64,000 nucleotides of DNA from VRUE01 sp963717375 (lineage in GTDB: Bacteria; Actinomycetota; Thermoleophilia; Solirubrobacterales; 70-9), in NCBI GenBank assembly GCA_963717375.1, contig OY970329.1:2728001-2792000 (forward strand). Direction: 5' to 3'. How positions within the stretch are numbered: position 1 is the stretch's first letter; each line of letters opens with the position of its first letter. The translations under genes were made by a program, and so were the position numbers. Shown one piece after another: positions 1-8,148 of the stretch. The notes under the pieces are model-generated. The model was not told where the DNA came from. It made no database searches and saw only the letters and a list, made by a program, of their open reading frames with translations.

Positions 1-1
1 G

Positions 2-265
2 CGCCTGCTCGAGGCCGAGCTCAGCGGCGGGCCGCTGCGTGAGCTGCGCGTTGTTGTCGCCAACCGGCCAGGCACGATTGCCGAGCTCGCTCTCGCTCTC
101 GGCGAGGCCGGGGTCAACATCGAGGACATGGCGCTCTACCCGACCCCCGACATGACCTCCGGCGCCGTCACCCTCTGGGTCTCCGGCAACGATCAAGCTG
201 CCCGCGCGATGACCCTTGTGCGCGAGCTGGGCCACACGGTTAGCGCCGTCGCCGACGGCGAGTGA
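2..265 (+). CDS. tyrA: Prephenate dehydrogenase, C-terminal ACT domain (partial)
   Basis: The last 87 residues of a gene that begins before the window. The segment reads as an ACT regulatory domain: a strand (LRVVVANRPGTIAELA) followed by a helix and GVNIEDMAL. ACT domains of this type close prephenate dehydrogenases and sense tyrosine or phenylalanine. The call leans on position: tyrA-aroA-cmk-der is a common actinobacterial order. The stop TGA overlaps the GTG start of aroA (GTGA), so the two are probably translationally coupled. Another ACT-containing enzyme cannot be excluded because the catalytic part is not visible. Confidence 0.75.
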   Translation, partial: RLLEAELSGGPLRELRVVVANRPGTIAELALALGEAGVNIEDMALYPTPDMTSGAVTLWVSGNDQAARAMTLVRELGHTVSAVADGE

Positions 266-1572
266 CGATGGCGGTGGCGCGCTTCGACCCGACCGGCCCG
301 CTGCGCGGTTCGCTGCGCCCGCCGGCCGACAAGTCGATCTCGCACCGGGCCGCCCTAATCGCGGCGATGGGGGAGGGCGAAACCACAATCGAGGGCTACC
401 TTGACTCGGCCGACACCCGTTCGACCCTGGCCGCCGTCGAGGCTCTCGGCGCCGAAGTCGAGGGCGTCAGCGCGACCGAGGTTGATCCGGTGATCAGCGT
501 TCGCGGCGTCGGCCTGCGCGGGGCGGCGGAGGCCAAGATCGACGTCGGCAACGCGGGCACGCTGCTGCGGCTGCTGCCCGGCTGGCTGGCGGGGCAGCCG
601 GGCAAGGCCTGGACGCTCGACGGCGATGACTCGATCCGGCGCCGGCCGGTGGACCGGGTTGCCGTGCCGCTGCGCGCGATGGGCGCCAAGCTGAGCTGCC
701 GCGAGGATCGCTTGCCGCCGCTGGAGATCGAGGGCGCCGAACTGACCGGCGTAGATCATGAGCTGCCGGTTGCGAGCGCCCAGGTCAAGTCGTGCCTGCT
801 ATTTGCCGGCCTGCTGGCTGAGGGTCAGACCTGGGTAAGCGAGCCGGCGCGCAGCCGCGACCACACCGAGCGAATGCTCTCGGCAGCGGGGGCCGATGTC
901 GCCTGGATCCACGGTGGGGTCGCTCTGCGGCCACCAAAACGCCTGCTGCTGGGCGAGTTCGCGGTGCCGACAGACTTCTCTTCGGCCGCCTTCTTCATCG
1001 TCGCGGCGCTGCTCGTGCCGGGCAGCGAGATCGTTCTCGAGGCCGTCGGCACGAACCCGACCCGGACCGGCCTGCTCGCCATCCTCGAGCGGATGGGCGC
1101 CGCGGTCGAGGTCGAGCCGGTGGGTGAGCGCGGCGGCGAGCCCGTGGGCACGATCCGTGTGCGCGGCTCGGAGCTGCGGGGCACCGTGGCCGGTGGTGCC
1201 GAGATCCCGCTGGCGATCGACGAGTTGCCCCTGGTTGCCCTCGCCGCCTGCTTCGCCGAGGGCGAGACGACGATCCGCGACGCGGAGGAGCTGCGCCGCA
1301 AGGAGTCCGACCGCGTAGCCACCACCTGCGAGGCGCTGAACGCGCTCGGCGCCACGGCCGAACCGCGCGAGGACGGAATCCGGGTCGAGGGAAGCGGCGG
1401 TTTGCGTGGCGGCACGATCGATTCCCACGGCGATCACCGGATCGCGATGCTCGGCGCGATCGCCGGCCTCGCCTCGCAGGAGGGCGTCGAGGTCAAGGGC
1501 ATGGATGCCGCGGCGATCAGCTATCCGGGTTTCGAGACCGATCTTGCCTCACTGCTGGCTGGCGGCGCCTGA
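262..1572 (+). CDS. aroA: 3-phosphoshikimate 1-carboxyvinyltransferase (EPSP synthase)
   Basis: Sixth step of the shikimate pathway: joins shikimate-3-phosphate and phosphoenolpyruvate in the cytoplasm. 436 residues, normal family length. Visible signatures are the N-terminal ADKSISHR lysine/arginine motif, GNAGTLLRLLPG, RRRPVDRV, and the C-terminal IDELP and RRKESDRV motifs that carry the catalytic Asp and Lys/Glu. GTG at 262 overlaps the tyrA stop; ATG at 268 is an alternative two codons later. Followed 26 nt later by cmk, a common neighbour in many bacteria. Confidence 0.95.
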   Translation: MTMAVARFDPTGPLRGSLRPPADKSISHRAALIAAMGEGETTIEGYLDSADTRSTLAAVEALGAEVEGVSATEVDPVISVRGVGLRGAAEAKIDVGNAGTLLRLLPGWLAGQPGKAWTLDGDDSIRRRPVDRVAVPLRAMGAKLSCREDRLPPLEIEGAELTGVDHELPVASAQVKSCLLFAGLLAEGQTWVSEPARSRDHTERMLSAAGADVAWIHGGVALRPPKRLLLGEFAVPTDFSSAAFFIVAALLVPGSEIVLEAVGTNPTRTGLLAILERMGAAVEVEPVGERGGEPVGTIRVRGSELRGTVAGGAEIPLAIDELPLVALAACFAEGETTIRDAEELRRKESDRVATTCEALNALGATAEPREDGIRVEGSGGLRGGTIDSHGDHRIAMLGAIAGLASQEGVEVKGMDAAAISYPGFETDLASLLAGGA

Positions 1573-1585
1573 GGCGCCCCGCCCG

Positions 1586-1591
1586 TACGCT
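1586..1591 (+). promoter_or_regulatory. -10 element of cmk (leaderless)
   Basis: TACGCT ends 7 nt before the cmk ATG; no Shine-Dalgarno sequence fits between them. Confidence 0.55.
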
Positions 1592-1598
1592 GCCGCTG

Positions 1599-2237
1599 AT
1601 GGTCATTGCAATTGACGGGCCCGCTGGGGCCGGGAAGTCGACGGTCGCCCGCGCGCTCGCGGGGCGGCTTGGGTTCACCTATCTCGATTCCGGGGCGATG
1701 TACCGCTGCGTCGCCCTGGCCGCGCTCGAGCGCGGTGCTGACCTCGACGACGAGGCGACAATGGGGGAGCTGGCGAGCTCGCTGGAGATCGAGCTCGACG
1801 GCGATCGGGTCGTGCTCGATGGGCATGACGCGGGCGCCGCGATCCGCTCGCCCGAGGTGACCGCGGCGTCTTCCCGCGTATCCGTTCACCCGGGCGTGCG
1901 CGAGGCGATGGTGGCGCGCCAGCGCGAGCTGATCGCGGCAGGCCGCTACGTCGCTGAGGGTCGCGATATCGGCACCGTGGTCAGCCCCGACTCGCCGCTG
2001 AAGGTCTTTCTCACCGCTTCGCCCGAGGAGCGCGCCCGCCGCCGCGCTGAGCAGACCGGCGAGGATGCCGGGGCGGTTCTGGTCGCCCAGCGCGAGCGCG
2101 ACGCCCGCGACGAGGGCCGCGAGCACAGCGCCCTACGGGCCGCCGAGGACGCGCTGGAGATCGACACCACGGGCCTCACGCTCGACCAGGTCGTCGACCG
2201 TGTCGTCACCCTTGCCCGCCAGCGGGGTCTCGTGTGA
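1599..2237 (+). CDS. cmk: Cytidylate kinase
   Basis: Phosphorylates CMP and dCMP with ATP, recycling nucleotides from RNA turnover and lipid synthesis. 212 residues. P-loop GPAGAGKST at residues 7-15, the CMP-binding YLDSGAMYR segment, and an Arg-rich lid near residue 145 (ERARRRAEQ) are visible. The final GTG TGA provides the GTG start of der (4-bp overlap), so der is likely translated by the same ribosomes. Its own -10-like hexamer lies directly upstream, so cmk-der can be transcribed separately from aroA. Confidence 0.95.
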   Translation: MVIAIDGPAGAGKSTVARALAGRLGFTYLDSGAMYRCVALAALERGADLDDEATMGELASSLEIELDGDRVVLDGHDAGAAIRSPEVTAASSRVSVHPGVREAMVARQRELIAAGRYVAEGRDIGTVVSPDSPLKVFLTASPEERARRRAEQTGEDAGAVLVAQRERDARDEGREHSALRAAEDALEIDTTGLTLDQVVDRVVTLARQRGLV

Positions 2238-3553
2238 ACCGCCTTCCCACCGTTGCGATCGTCGGCTTCCCCAACGTCGGCAAGAGCACCCTGGTCAACC
2301 GGCTCGCCGGCGGCCGCGAGGCGGTGACCCACGCCGAGCCTGGGGTCACCCGCGACCGCAAGGTCGTGCGCTGCGAGTGGAACGGGGTCGCCTTCGACCT
2401 GCTCGACACCGGCGGCATCGACCTCGAGGACGACTCCGAGCTGGCCCGCGACGTGCAGCAGCAGGCGCGGCTGGGGATCGGCGAGGCCGACGTCGTGATG
2501 ATGGTCGTCGACGCCCGCGCCGGGGTGCGGGCCGGCGACGCGGAACTGGCGAAGACGCTGCGTGGCGCCGACGTCCCGGTCGTCGTCGTCGCCAACAAAC
2601 TCGACCGGCCCGAGGACGAGTACATGAGTGCCGAGCTGAACAAACTTGGGCTGGGGGAGCCGATGCCGGTCTCCGCCAGCCACGGCCTCGGCAGCGGTGA
2701 CCTGCTCGACCGCGTGGTCGAGCTGCTCGGCGACCGCGCCCAGGCCGGCGAGCCCGACGAGGCGACCCGGGTCGCCGTGATCGGCCGCCCCAACGCCGGC
2801 AAGTCCTCGCTGGTCAACGCCTTCCTCGGCTCCGAGCGGGTGATCGTCTCGCCCCGCGCCGGCACCACCCGCGACACGATCGACACCGAGATCGAGGTCG
2901 ACGGGCGCCCCGTCATCCTCGTCGACACCGCCGGCCTGCGGCGCCGCTCCAAGGTCGCCGGCACGGTCGACTACTACGCCCAGCTGCGGGCCGAACACGC
3001 GGTCGAGCGGGCCGACGTCGCCCTCGTCGTCTGCGACGCCGCCGAGGGTGTCACCGCCGAGGACCTGCGGGTCTCCGAGATCGCGATGAAGGCCGGTTGC
3101 GCGACGCTGCTGGTGCTCAACAAGTGGGACATCACGACGACCGATATCGACGATGCCCGCGCCAGGGTCCAGCGCAAGCTGCGCCTGCGCCCGGCCGTCG
3201 TCACCTGCTCGGCGACCCGCGGTCGCAACGTCGCCAACCTGCTGCCGAAGGCGCTGGAGCTGGCCGACAAGGCCGGCGAGCGGATCCCGACGCCGGAGCT
3301 CAACCGCTTCGTCGCCGAGGTCGTCGCCAAAACGCCGCCGCCGTCCAAACGCGGCCGCCGCCTGCGGCTCTACTACGCGGCGCAGATCGGCGAGGCGCCG
3401 CCGCGGATCGCGATCCAGGTCAACGACCGCAAGCTGATCAGCCGCGACTGGGCCTACCACCTCGAGAACCGCCTGCGCGAGACCTACGCGATGGAGGGAG
3501 TCCCGTTGATCATTGACTTCGTCGTTCACTCGGGCACCCGCGAAGGCCGCTGA
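2234..3553 (+). CDS. der: Ribosome biogenesis GTPase Der (EngA)
   Basis: Tandem GTPase needed for 50S subunit assembly. 439 residues with two G domains: the first P-loop GFPNVGKS is near residue 10 with DTGG and NKLD following; the second GRPNAGKSS is near residue 183 with DTAG and NKWD. The C-terminal KH-like domain (about residues 350-439) contains the basic RGRRLRLYYAAQ segment. Start GTG at 2234 overlaps the cmk stop. The two-GTPase architecture is diagnostic of Der. Confidence 0.96.
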   Translation: MNRLPTVAIVGFPNVGKSTLVNRLAGGREAVTHAEPGVTRDRKVVRCEWNGVAFDLLDTGGIDLEDDSELARDVQQQARLGIGEADVVMMVVDARAGVRAGDAELAKTLRGADVPVVVVANKLDRPEDEYMSAELNKLGLGEPMPVSASHGLGSGDLLDRVVELLGDRAQAGEPDEATRVAVIGRPNAGKSSLVNAFLGSERVIVSPRAGTTRDTIDTEIEVDGRPVILVDTAGLRRRSKVAGTVDYYAQLRAEHAVERADVALVVCDAAEGVTAEDLRVSEIAMKAGCATLLVLNKWDITTTDIDDARARVQRKLRLRPAVVTCSATRGRNVANLLPKALELADKAGERIPTPELNRFVAEVVAKTPPPSKRGRRLRLYYAAQIGEAPPRIAIQVNDRKLISRDWAYHLENRLRETYAMEGVPLIIDFVVHSGTREGR

Positions 3554-3585
3554 ACGCCAGGACGCGCGTGGCACTGCGCATATCG

Positions 3586-3635
3586 GCGTCCTCGGTCGCT
3601 CGCGTGCAGAGCACGCCACGCTCCCTGCGTCCTTG
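3586..3635 (+). repeat. Hairpin repeat, family C, copy 1 (der-metK gap)
   Basis: GCGTCCTCGGTCG, then a hairpin GCGTGC-aga-GCACGC (3602-3616), then CTCCCTGCGTCCTTG (3621-3635). A homologous unit lies at 45480-45530 before ilvD with identical flanks but a different, still perfectly paired hairpin. A further AGGACGC at 3559-3565 can pair with GCGTCCT at the start of the unit. Function unknown. Confidence 0.6.
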
Positions 3636-3670
3636 ATCTGCTTGGCCACGCACGCCCTGGAGACCGACGC

Positions 3671-3676
3671 TAGGCT
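3671..3676 (+). promoter_or_regulatory. -10 element of metK (leaderless)
   Basis: TAGGCT ends 7 nt before the metK ATG. It decides the start: the same frame is open back to 3513, but those codons lie upstream of the promoter and overlap the end of der. Confidence 0.6.
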
Positions 3677-3683
3677 TCGGCCC

Positions 3684-4931
3684 ATGACTGATATCCAGCC
3701 GCTCGCCGACGGCGAGTACCTCTTCACGTCCGAGTCCGTCACCGAGGGACATCCAGACAAGGTCGCCGACGCGATCTCCGACACCGTGCTCGACGCGGTG
3801 ATGGCCGGCGACCCGGAGGGTCGCGTCGCCTGCGAGACCCTGGTCAACACCGGCATGGCGGTGGTCTCGGGGGAGATCTCGACCAGCGTGCACCTCGACG
3901 TGCCCGAGCTGGTCCGCGAGACGATTCGCGATATCGGTTACGACCACGGCGACTACGGCTACAACTGCGACCACATCTCGGTCCTGGTCTCGCTCGACAA
4001 GCAGTCGCCCGACATCGCCCAGGGTGTCGACAAGGCTTACGAGACCCGCACCGAGTCGGTTGAGGACGAGCTGCTGATCGCCGGTGCCGGCGATCAGGGA
4101 ATGATGTTCGGCTACGCCTCCGATGAGACCGAGGCGCTGATGCCGATGCCGATCCACCTTGCCCACCGGCTGGCCGAACGGCTCGCCGCGGTGCGCAAGG
4201 ACGGCAGCCTCGACTACCTCGGCCCCGACGGCAAGACCCAGGTCACCGTCCGCTACGCCGACGGCCGCCCGGTCAAGGTCGAGAAGCTCTTGATCTCCAC
4301 CCAGCACGCCGAGGGCGTCGAGTCGGAGTCGAAGATCAAGCCCGACCTCTGGGAGAGCGTCGTGTTGCCGGTGCTCGGCGCCGAGGCCAACGGCCTCTTT
4401 GATGCCGATGAGTTGCGCCAGCACTTCCTCGTCAACCCGACCGGCAAGTTCGTCATCGGCGGCCCGGTCGGCGACGCCGGCCTCACCGGCCGCAAGATCA
4501 TCGTCGACACCTACGGCGGCATGGCCCGCCACGGCGGCGGCGCCTTCTCCGGCAAGGATCCGTCCAAGGTCGACCGCTCGGCCGCCTACGCCACCCGCCA
4601 CGTGGCCAAGAACGTCGTCGCCGCCGGCCTGGCCCAGCGCTGCGAGGTCCAGGTCGCCTACGCGATCGGCGTCGCCCGCCCGATCTCGCTGATGGTCGAG
4701 ACCTTCGGCACCGGCAAGCTGCCAGACGCCGAGATCTCCCGCCTGGTCGAAGCGGAGTTCGACCTCCGCCCAGGCGCCTTCCGCGGCTACCTCGACCTAC
4801 ACCGCCCGATCTTCCGTCCCACCTCGGCCTACGGCCACTTCGGCCGCAGCGACGACTCCTTCACCTGGGAGCGCACCGATCGCGCCGACAAGCTGAAGAG
4901 CGCCGCGGGTCTAGAAGCAGCCCCTGCTTAA
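3684..4931 (+). CDS. metK: S-adenosylmethionine synthetase
   Basis: Makes S-adenosylmethionine from methionine and ATP, supplying the methyltransferases encoded nearby. 415 residues from ATG 3684. Hallmarks: FTSESVTEGHPDKVADAISD at the N terminus (given here as two motifs, SVTEGHPDK and VADAISD), GAGDQGMMFGYA near residue 135, and the glycine-rich GGGAFSGKDPSKVDRSAAY loop near residue 290. The predicted leaderless transcript leaves no room for a SAM riboswitch. A pair of structured repeats follows the stop. Confidence 0.96.
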   Translation: MTDIQPLADGEYLFTSESVTEGHPDKVADAISDTVLDAVMAGDPEGRVACETLVNTGMAVVSGEISTSVHLDVPELVRETIRDIGYDHGDYGYNCDHISVLVSLDKQSPDIAQGVDKAYETRTESVEDELLIAGAGDQGMMFGYASDETEALMPMPIHLAHRLAERLAAVRKDGSLDYLGPDGKTQVTVRYADGRPVKVEKLLISTQHAEGVESESKIKPDLWESVVLPVLGAEANGLFDADELRQHFLVNPTGKFVIGGPVGDAGLTGRKIIVDTYGGMARHGGGAFSGKDPSKVDRSAAYATRHVAKNVVAAGLAQRCEVQVAYAIGVARPISLMVETFGTGKLPDAEISRLVEAEFDLRPGAFRGYLDLHRPIFRPTSAYGHFGRSDDSFTWERTDRADKLKSAAGLEAAPA

Positions 4932-4942
4932 GAGTTAGCGGG

Positions 4943-5089
4943 AGAGGCCCGGTCGGCCTCCAGACGAATTGATGTCGCACGCCCGCTTCGCGGGCTTAGC
5001 GACAATTGATCAGCGCGGCTTCGCCGCGCCTCGAAACACGAGTGCAGCGGCCGCTTCGCGACATTCGTCTGGAGGCCGACCGGGCCTCT
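4943..5089 (+). repeat. Structured repeat R1 (family A, forward)
   Basis: 147-bp unit after metK. Perfect 27-bp terminal inverted repeats (4943-4969 and 5063-5089) enclose a core of about 95 bp that begins TGATGTCGCACGC, holds GCTTAGCGACAAT and the hairpin GCGCGGCTTCGCCGCGC, and ends GCGACATTC. The core is shared with R2-R4; the outer 23 bp of each arm is specific to this copy. Forms a BIME-like inverted pair with R2 across a 52-bp spacer. Confidence 0.85.
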
Positions 5090-5141
5090 TCTCGACAGCC
5101 CTGGCGGGACGTACTTGGGTTGCGAGCGAGGTGGAAGCTTC

Positions 5142-5294
5142 GAAAGGGACGGCGGGTGTGCCTCTCCGGGAATGTCGCGAAGCGGCGGAAAAGCATTCCG
5201 GTTCCTGCGCGGCGAAGCCGCGCACCTCATTCGTCGCTAAGCGCGAAGCGCGTGCGACATCAATTCTCGGAGAGGCACACCCGCCGTCCCTTTC
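5142..5294 (-). repeat. Structured repeat R2 (family A, reverse)
   Basis: 153-bp unit in the opposite orientation to R1. Its 32-bp arms (5142-5173 and 5263-5294) pair with one mismatch and are built around GGGACGGCGGGTGTGCC, different from the R1 arms. The core, read on the minus strand, starts TGATGTCGCACGCG, has GCTTAGCGACGAAT and GCGCGGCTTCGCCGCGC, and is the most diverged of the four between the second and third hairpins. Lies between two convergent genes. Confidence 0.8.
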
Positions 5295-5315
5295 CCCAGC
5301 AAGGGCACGAGATCT

Positions 5316-5819
5316 CTAGCTGGGGGGTTGAGCTTCTCCGAGACCGTGCGAGCCGGCGGCATTGGCTCCTGTTGCTTGGTCGACCCGGTGTACTACGTCG
5401 CCTGGGTCGGCTACGCCGTAGAAGATGAAGTTGTAGTCGTCGCCTGCTGCCGTGTCGAAGTCGACGTCGCCTATTTGCATCAGGCGTTGATAGACGCTCT
5501 GGCGGTAGTTGACGTTCTGGACGCGCTCGAGCCTGGTCTCTTGGATCTCGCGGGAAATGATTCCCCGTTTGATGTTGAGGCGGCGGTCGGTGATGGTGTA
5601 GGTGGTCGCTACCCGCTTGACGAAGCCGATCAGCACCGTCGCCGCGATGATCACGAGGACGACGAGGAAGACGGTGCCGCTGCCCGAGCCGAACAGCTTG
5701 AAGAGGACGCCGACGATCGCCGCGATCAGGATTCCCTTCAGGTAGAAGCCGAGGATCGCCCGCCACGAGGGGTGGCCCTGGAAGATCACCTGCTCTCCCG
5801 GACTGAGGTTCAGCGCCAT
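5316..5819 (-). CDS. PH-domain (bPH2-type) membrane protein
   Basis: 167 residues from ATG 5819. Begins MALNLSPGEQVIFQGHPSWR, typical of bacterial PH-domain (YdbS/YdbT-like) proteins, followed by two adjacent hydrophobic segments (about residues 22-65, GFYLKGILIAAIVGVLF and VFLVVLVIIAATVLIGF). The soluble PH part contains YTITDRRLNIKRGII and ETRLERVQNVNYRQS. No enzymatic motif; role unknown, probably a membrane-anchored scaffold. The frame is open to 5900, but the -10 hexamer just upstream favours 5819. Divergent from priA. Confidence 0.75.
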   Translation of the reverse strand: MALNLSPGEQVIFQGHPSWRAILGFYLKGILIAAIVGVLFKLFGSGSGTVFLVVLVIIAATVLIGFVKRVATTYTITDRRLNIKRGIISREIQETRLERVQNVNYRQSVYQRLMQIGDVDFDTAAGDDYNFIFYGVADPGDVVHRVDQATGANAAGSHGLGEAQPPS

Positions 5820-5827
5820 CGCGGCGC

Positions 5828-5833
5828 AGCATA
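5828..5833 (-). promoter_or_regulatory. -10 element of the PH-domain gene
   Basis: Minus-strand TATGCT, 8 nt before the ATG at 5819. Confidence 0.5.
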
Positions 5834-5856
5834 CCCGCGCCGTCCGCGTCCCTCCA

Positions 5857-5862
5857 TACCGT
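5857..5862 (+). promoter_or_regulatory. -10 element of priA (leaderless)
   Basis: TACCGT, 6 nt before the GTG at 5869, back to back with the minus-strand promoter at 5828. Confidence 0.55.
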
Positions 5863-5868
5863 GAGCCG

Positions 5869-8058
5869 GTGTCGATAGCGAAGGTCGAGCCGCTCACCAC
5901 CGCCCGTGCCCTGCGCGGGCCGTTCGACTACCGGTTGCCGCCGGCGATGGAGGACCTCAAGGTCGGCAGCGTCGTCCGCGTTCCCTTCGGCCGCCAGCGC
6001 CTGCTCGGGGTCGTGGTTGGCCTCGCCGAGGCGTCGGAGCTGCCGCCGGAGAAGCTCGCCGAGCCGATCGAGGCGCTTGAGGCGGGTACGCCGGCCGAGC
6101 TGGTCCGGCTCGGCCTCTGGATCGCTCGCGAGTACTGCTCGACCCCCTCGCGCGGGCTCCAGCTCGTGTTGCCGCCTGGGACCGGCGCGGCCGGCCAGCG
6201 GGTGCGCTCGCGGCTGGAGTTGCGGGCCGAGATCGCCGCCGCCGGCGAGGCGGCCCTGAGCGGCGAGGAGCGGCTTGGCGTCAAGCAGCGCGCCGTGTTG
6301 GAGGCGCTGCGGGCGGGGGAGATGTCGGCACCGGAGCTGGCCGCGGCGGTCGGCTGCGACCGCGCGGTGCTGCGGCGGCTCGAGGAGCGCGGCCTGATCG
6401 CGACGCGCAGCTCGCGTGTGCGCCGTCGTTCCAGTCATCCCGAGGTCGGCGCCAGCGGCGGTAACCCTGAGCTGCTGCCCGAGCAGGAGGCGGCGGTGAA
6501 GAGCATCGTCGCCGCGCTTGACGGCGAAGCCGGCGCCCCCCGTGAGCAGCTCTTGCACGGCGTCACCGGCTCGGGCAAGACCGAGGTCTACCTGGCCGCG
6601 GTCGAGGCAGCGCTGGCGCGTGGCAAGGGGGCGATCGTGCTCGTCCCTGAGATCGGCCTGGCGCCGCAGGCGGTGGCACGCTTCCGTGCCCGCCTCGGCG
6701 ACCGCTTCGCCGTCCTGCACTCGGCCCTGCCCGACGGCGAGCGCTATGACGAATGGCGGCGCCTGCGCAGCGGCGAAGCGAGCGTCTGCGTCGGTCCCCG
6801 CTCGGCGGTCTTCGCCCCGCTGCGCGACCTCGGCCTGATCGTGATCGACGAGGAGCACGACTCCTCCTACAAGCAGGAGGGCGACCCCTGTTACGACGCC
6901 CGCACCGTCGCCCGCCGCCGCGCCGCCGAGAACGGCGCCGTGCTCGTCGCCGGCACGGCAACGCCGCGGCCGGAGTCGTGGCTGGAGCTGCCCCGGCTGG
7001 AGCTGCCCCGTCGCGTCGATGGCCAGTCGATGCCGCCGGTGAAGGTGCTCGACATGCGCGAGGCCGATCCCCGCTCCGGCGCCCTGCATCCCGACACCTG
7101 GGCGGCGCTGGAGAGTGTGCGGGCGGCGGGGGCGAAGGCGATCGTGATGGTCAATCGGCGCGGCTTCGCCCCCTGGCTCACCTGCCGCTCCTGCGGCCGG
7201 CACTGGAGCTGCCCCAACTGCGACGTCTCGCTGATCGTCCACCGCCACAGCGGCCGCGTCGTCTGCCACCACTGCGCCCACTCCGAACCATTGCCGCACG
7301 CCTGCGGCGACTGCGGCTCGACCACGCTCTCACGGGCCGGGGTCGGCACCGAGCAGGTCGAGGCGCTGCTCGCCGAGCGGCTGGCGCCGATGCCGGTCTT
7401 CCGCCTCGACGCCGACACCGCCGGCGCCCGCGGTGCCCACGCTCGCATCCTCGCTGCCTTCGGCGAGGCCGAGAGCGGCGTCCTCGTCGGCACCCAGATG
7501 GTCGCCAAGGGGCACGACTTCCCCGAGGTGACCCTGAGCGCGATCCTCGACGCCGACGCGACCCTGCGCTTCCCCGACTTCCGCGCCGCCGAGCGGACCT
7601 TCGCCATGGTCGCCCAGCTCGCCGGCCGCAGCGGCCGCGGCGCCGCCGGCGGTGAGGTCATCGTCCAGACCCTGGCGCCGGGCGCCCCCAGCATCGTTCG
7701 CGCCGCCGAGCACGACGCCGCGGGCTTTCTCGGCGAGGAGGTCGAGCGGCGGCGGGCGCTGCGCTACCCGCCCTTCTCCCACCTGACCAGGATCGTGCTC
7801 AAAGCGGAGTCCGAGCCGCGCCTCGAAAAGGCCGCGGTCGAGCTGGCCCAGGCCCTGGCGCCGGCGCTGCCCGAGGGCACCGACCTGCTCGGCCCGGCGC
7901 CGATGTTCCGCGTCCGCAACCGCCACCGGCGTCGCCTCCTCCTGAAGGCGACGGAGCGCGAGGCAACCGTCGCCGTGGTGCGCGACACGGTCGAGCGCCT
8001 CGCCGCCGACCGCTCCCTGCGCGAGGTCGCGATCAGCGTCGACGTGGACCCCCAATAG
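5869..8058 (+). CDS. priA: Primosomal protein N' (replication restart helicase PriA)
   Basis: Superfamily 2 DNA helicase that reloads the replisome at collapsed forks. 729 residues. N-terminal DNA-binding region, Walker A GVTGSGKTE near residue 231, DEEH box (VIDEEHDSSYKQ) near residue 326, and the zinc-binding insertion near residues 438-485 with CRSCGRHWSCPNCD and CHHCA / CGDCG pairs. Helicase motifs V and VI (GTQMVAKGHDFPEV, AGRSGRG) follow. All eight cysteines of the two zinc sites seem present, so it should be active, unlike the degenerate PriA of mycobacteria. Start GTG fixed by the -10 just upstream. Confidence 0.95.
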   Translation: MSIAKVEPLTTARALRGPFDYRLPPAMEDLKVGSVVRVPFGRQRLLGVVVGLAEASELPPEKLAEPIEALEAGTPAELVRLGLWIAREYCSTPSRGLQLVLPPGTGAAGQRVRSRLELRAEIAAAGEAALSGEERLGVKQRAVLEALRAGEMSAPELAAAVGCDRAVLRRLEERGLIATRSSRVRRRSSHPEVGASGGNPELLPEQEAAVKSIVAALDGEAGAPREQLLHGVTGSGKTEVYLAAVEAALARGKGAIVLVPEIGLAPQAVARFRARLGDRFAVLHSALPDGERYDEWRRLRSGEASVCVGPRSAVFAPLRDLGLIVIDEEHDSSYKQEGDPCYDARTVARRRAAENGAVLVAGTATPRPESWLELPRLELPRRVDGQSMPPVKVLDMREADPRSGALHPDTWAALESVRAAGAKAIVMVNRRGFAPWLTCRSCGRHWSCPNCDVSLIVHRHSGRVVCHHCAHSEPLPHACGDCGSTTLSRAGVGTEQVEALLAERLAPMPVFRLDADTAGARGAHARILAAFGEAESGVLVGTQMVAKGHDFPEVTLSAILDADATLRFPDFRAAERTFAMVAQLAGRSGRGAAGGEVIVQTLAPGAPSIVRAAEHDAAGFLGEEVERRRALRYPPFSHLTRIVLKAESEPRLEKAAVELAQALAPALPEGTDLLGPAPMFRVRNRHRRRLLLKATEREATVAVVRDTVERLAADRSLREVAISVDVDPQ

Positions 8059-8066
8059 GCCGCTTC

Positions 8067-8118
8067 AGCGGTGACTTCGTGGTTAGTACCCCAATAGCGA
8101 GACTAAAGGCGAAGTCAG
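8067..8118 (+). repeat. Hairpin repeat, family B, copy 1 (priA-def gap)
   Basis: Starts with AGCGGTGACTTCGTGGTT (8067-8084) and ends CGAAGTCAG. TGACTTCG (8072-8079) pairs with CGAAGTCA (8110-8117), and TTAGT pairs with ACTAA inside. The same 18-mer and the same closing GAAGTCAG recur at 36877-36928 with a different inner stem. Sits 8 nt after the priA stop; no U-run follows, so it does not look like an ordinary terminator. Confidence 0.6.
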
Positions 8119-8136
8119 CCTTGGCGCATCGGTCCA

Positions 8137-8142
8137 TAGAAT
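8137..8142 (+). promoter_or_regulatory. -10 element of def (leaderless)
   Basis: TAGAAT, 6 nt before the GTG at 8149; the best match to a consensus -10 in the window. Confidence 0.6.
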
Positions 8143-8148
8143 TGATTT

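Noticed and set aside
3586..3683. SAM riboswitch before metK
   Set aside because: The predicted transcript starts at the ATG and the upstream hairpins match a repeat family instead.
1946..3856. Long minus-strand open frame of 636 codons over cmk and der
   Set aside because: A shadow of high-GC coding sequence; product is Arg/Asp/Gly-rich without domains, while cmk and der are certain. The same applies to long antisense frames at 5260-7299, 11941-13896, 22704-24470 and 40821-42608.
4969..5428. Overlapping open frames of 70-140 codons in both strands of R1/R2
   Set aside because: All six frames are open because of the hairpin repeats; products are low-complexity and differ between homologous repeat copies.
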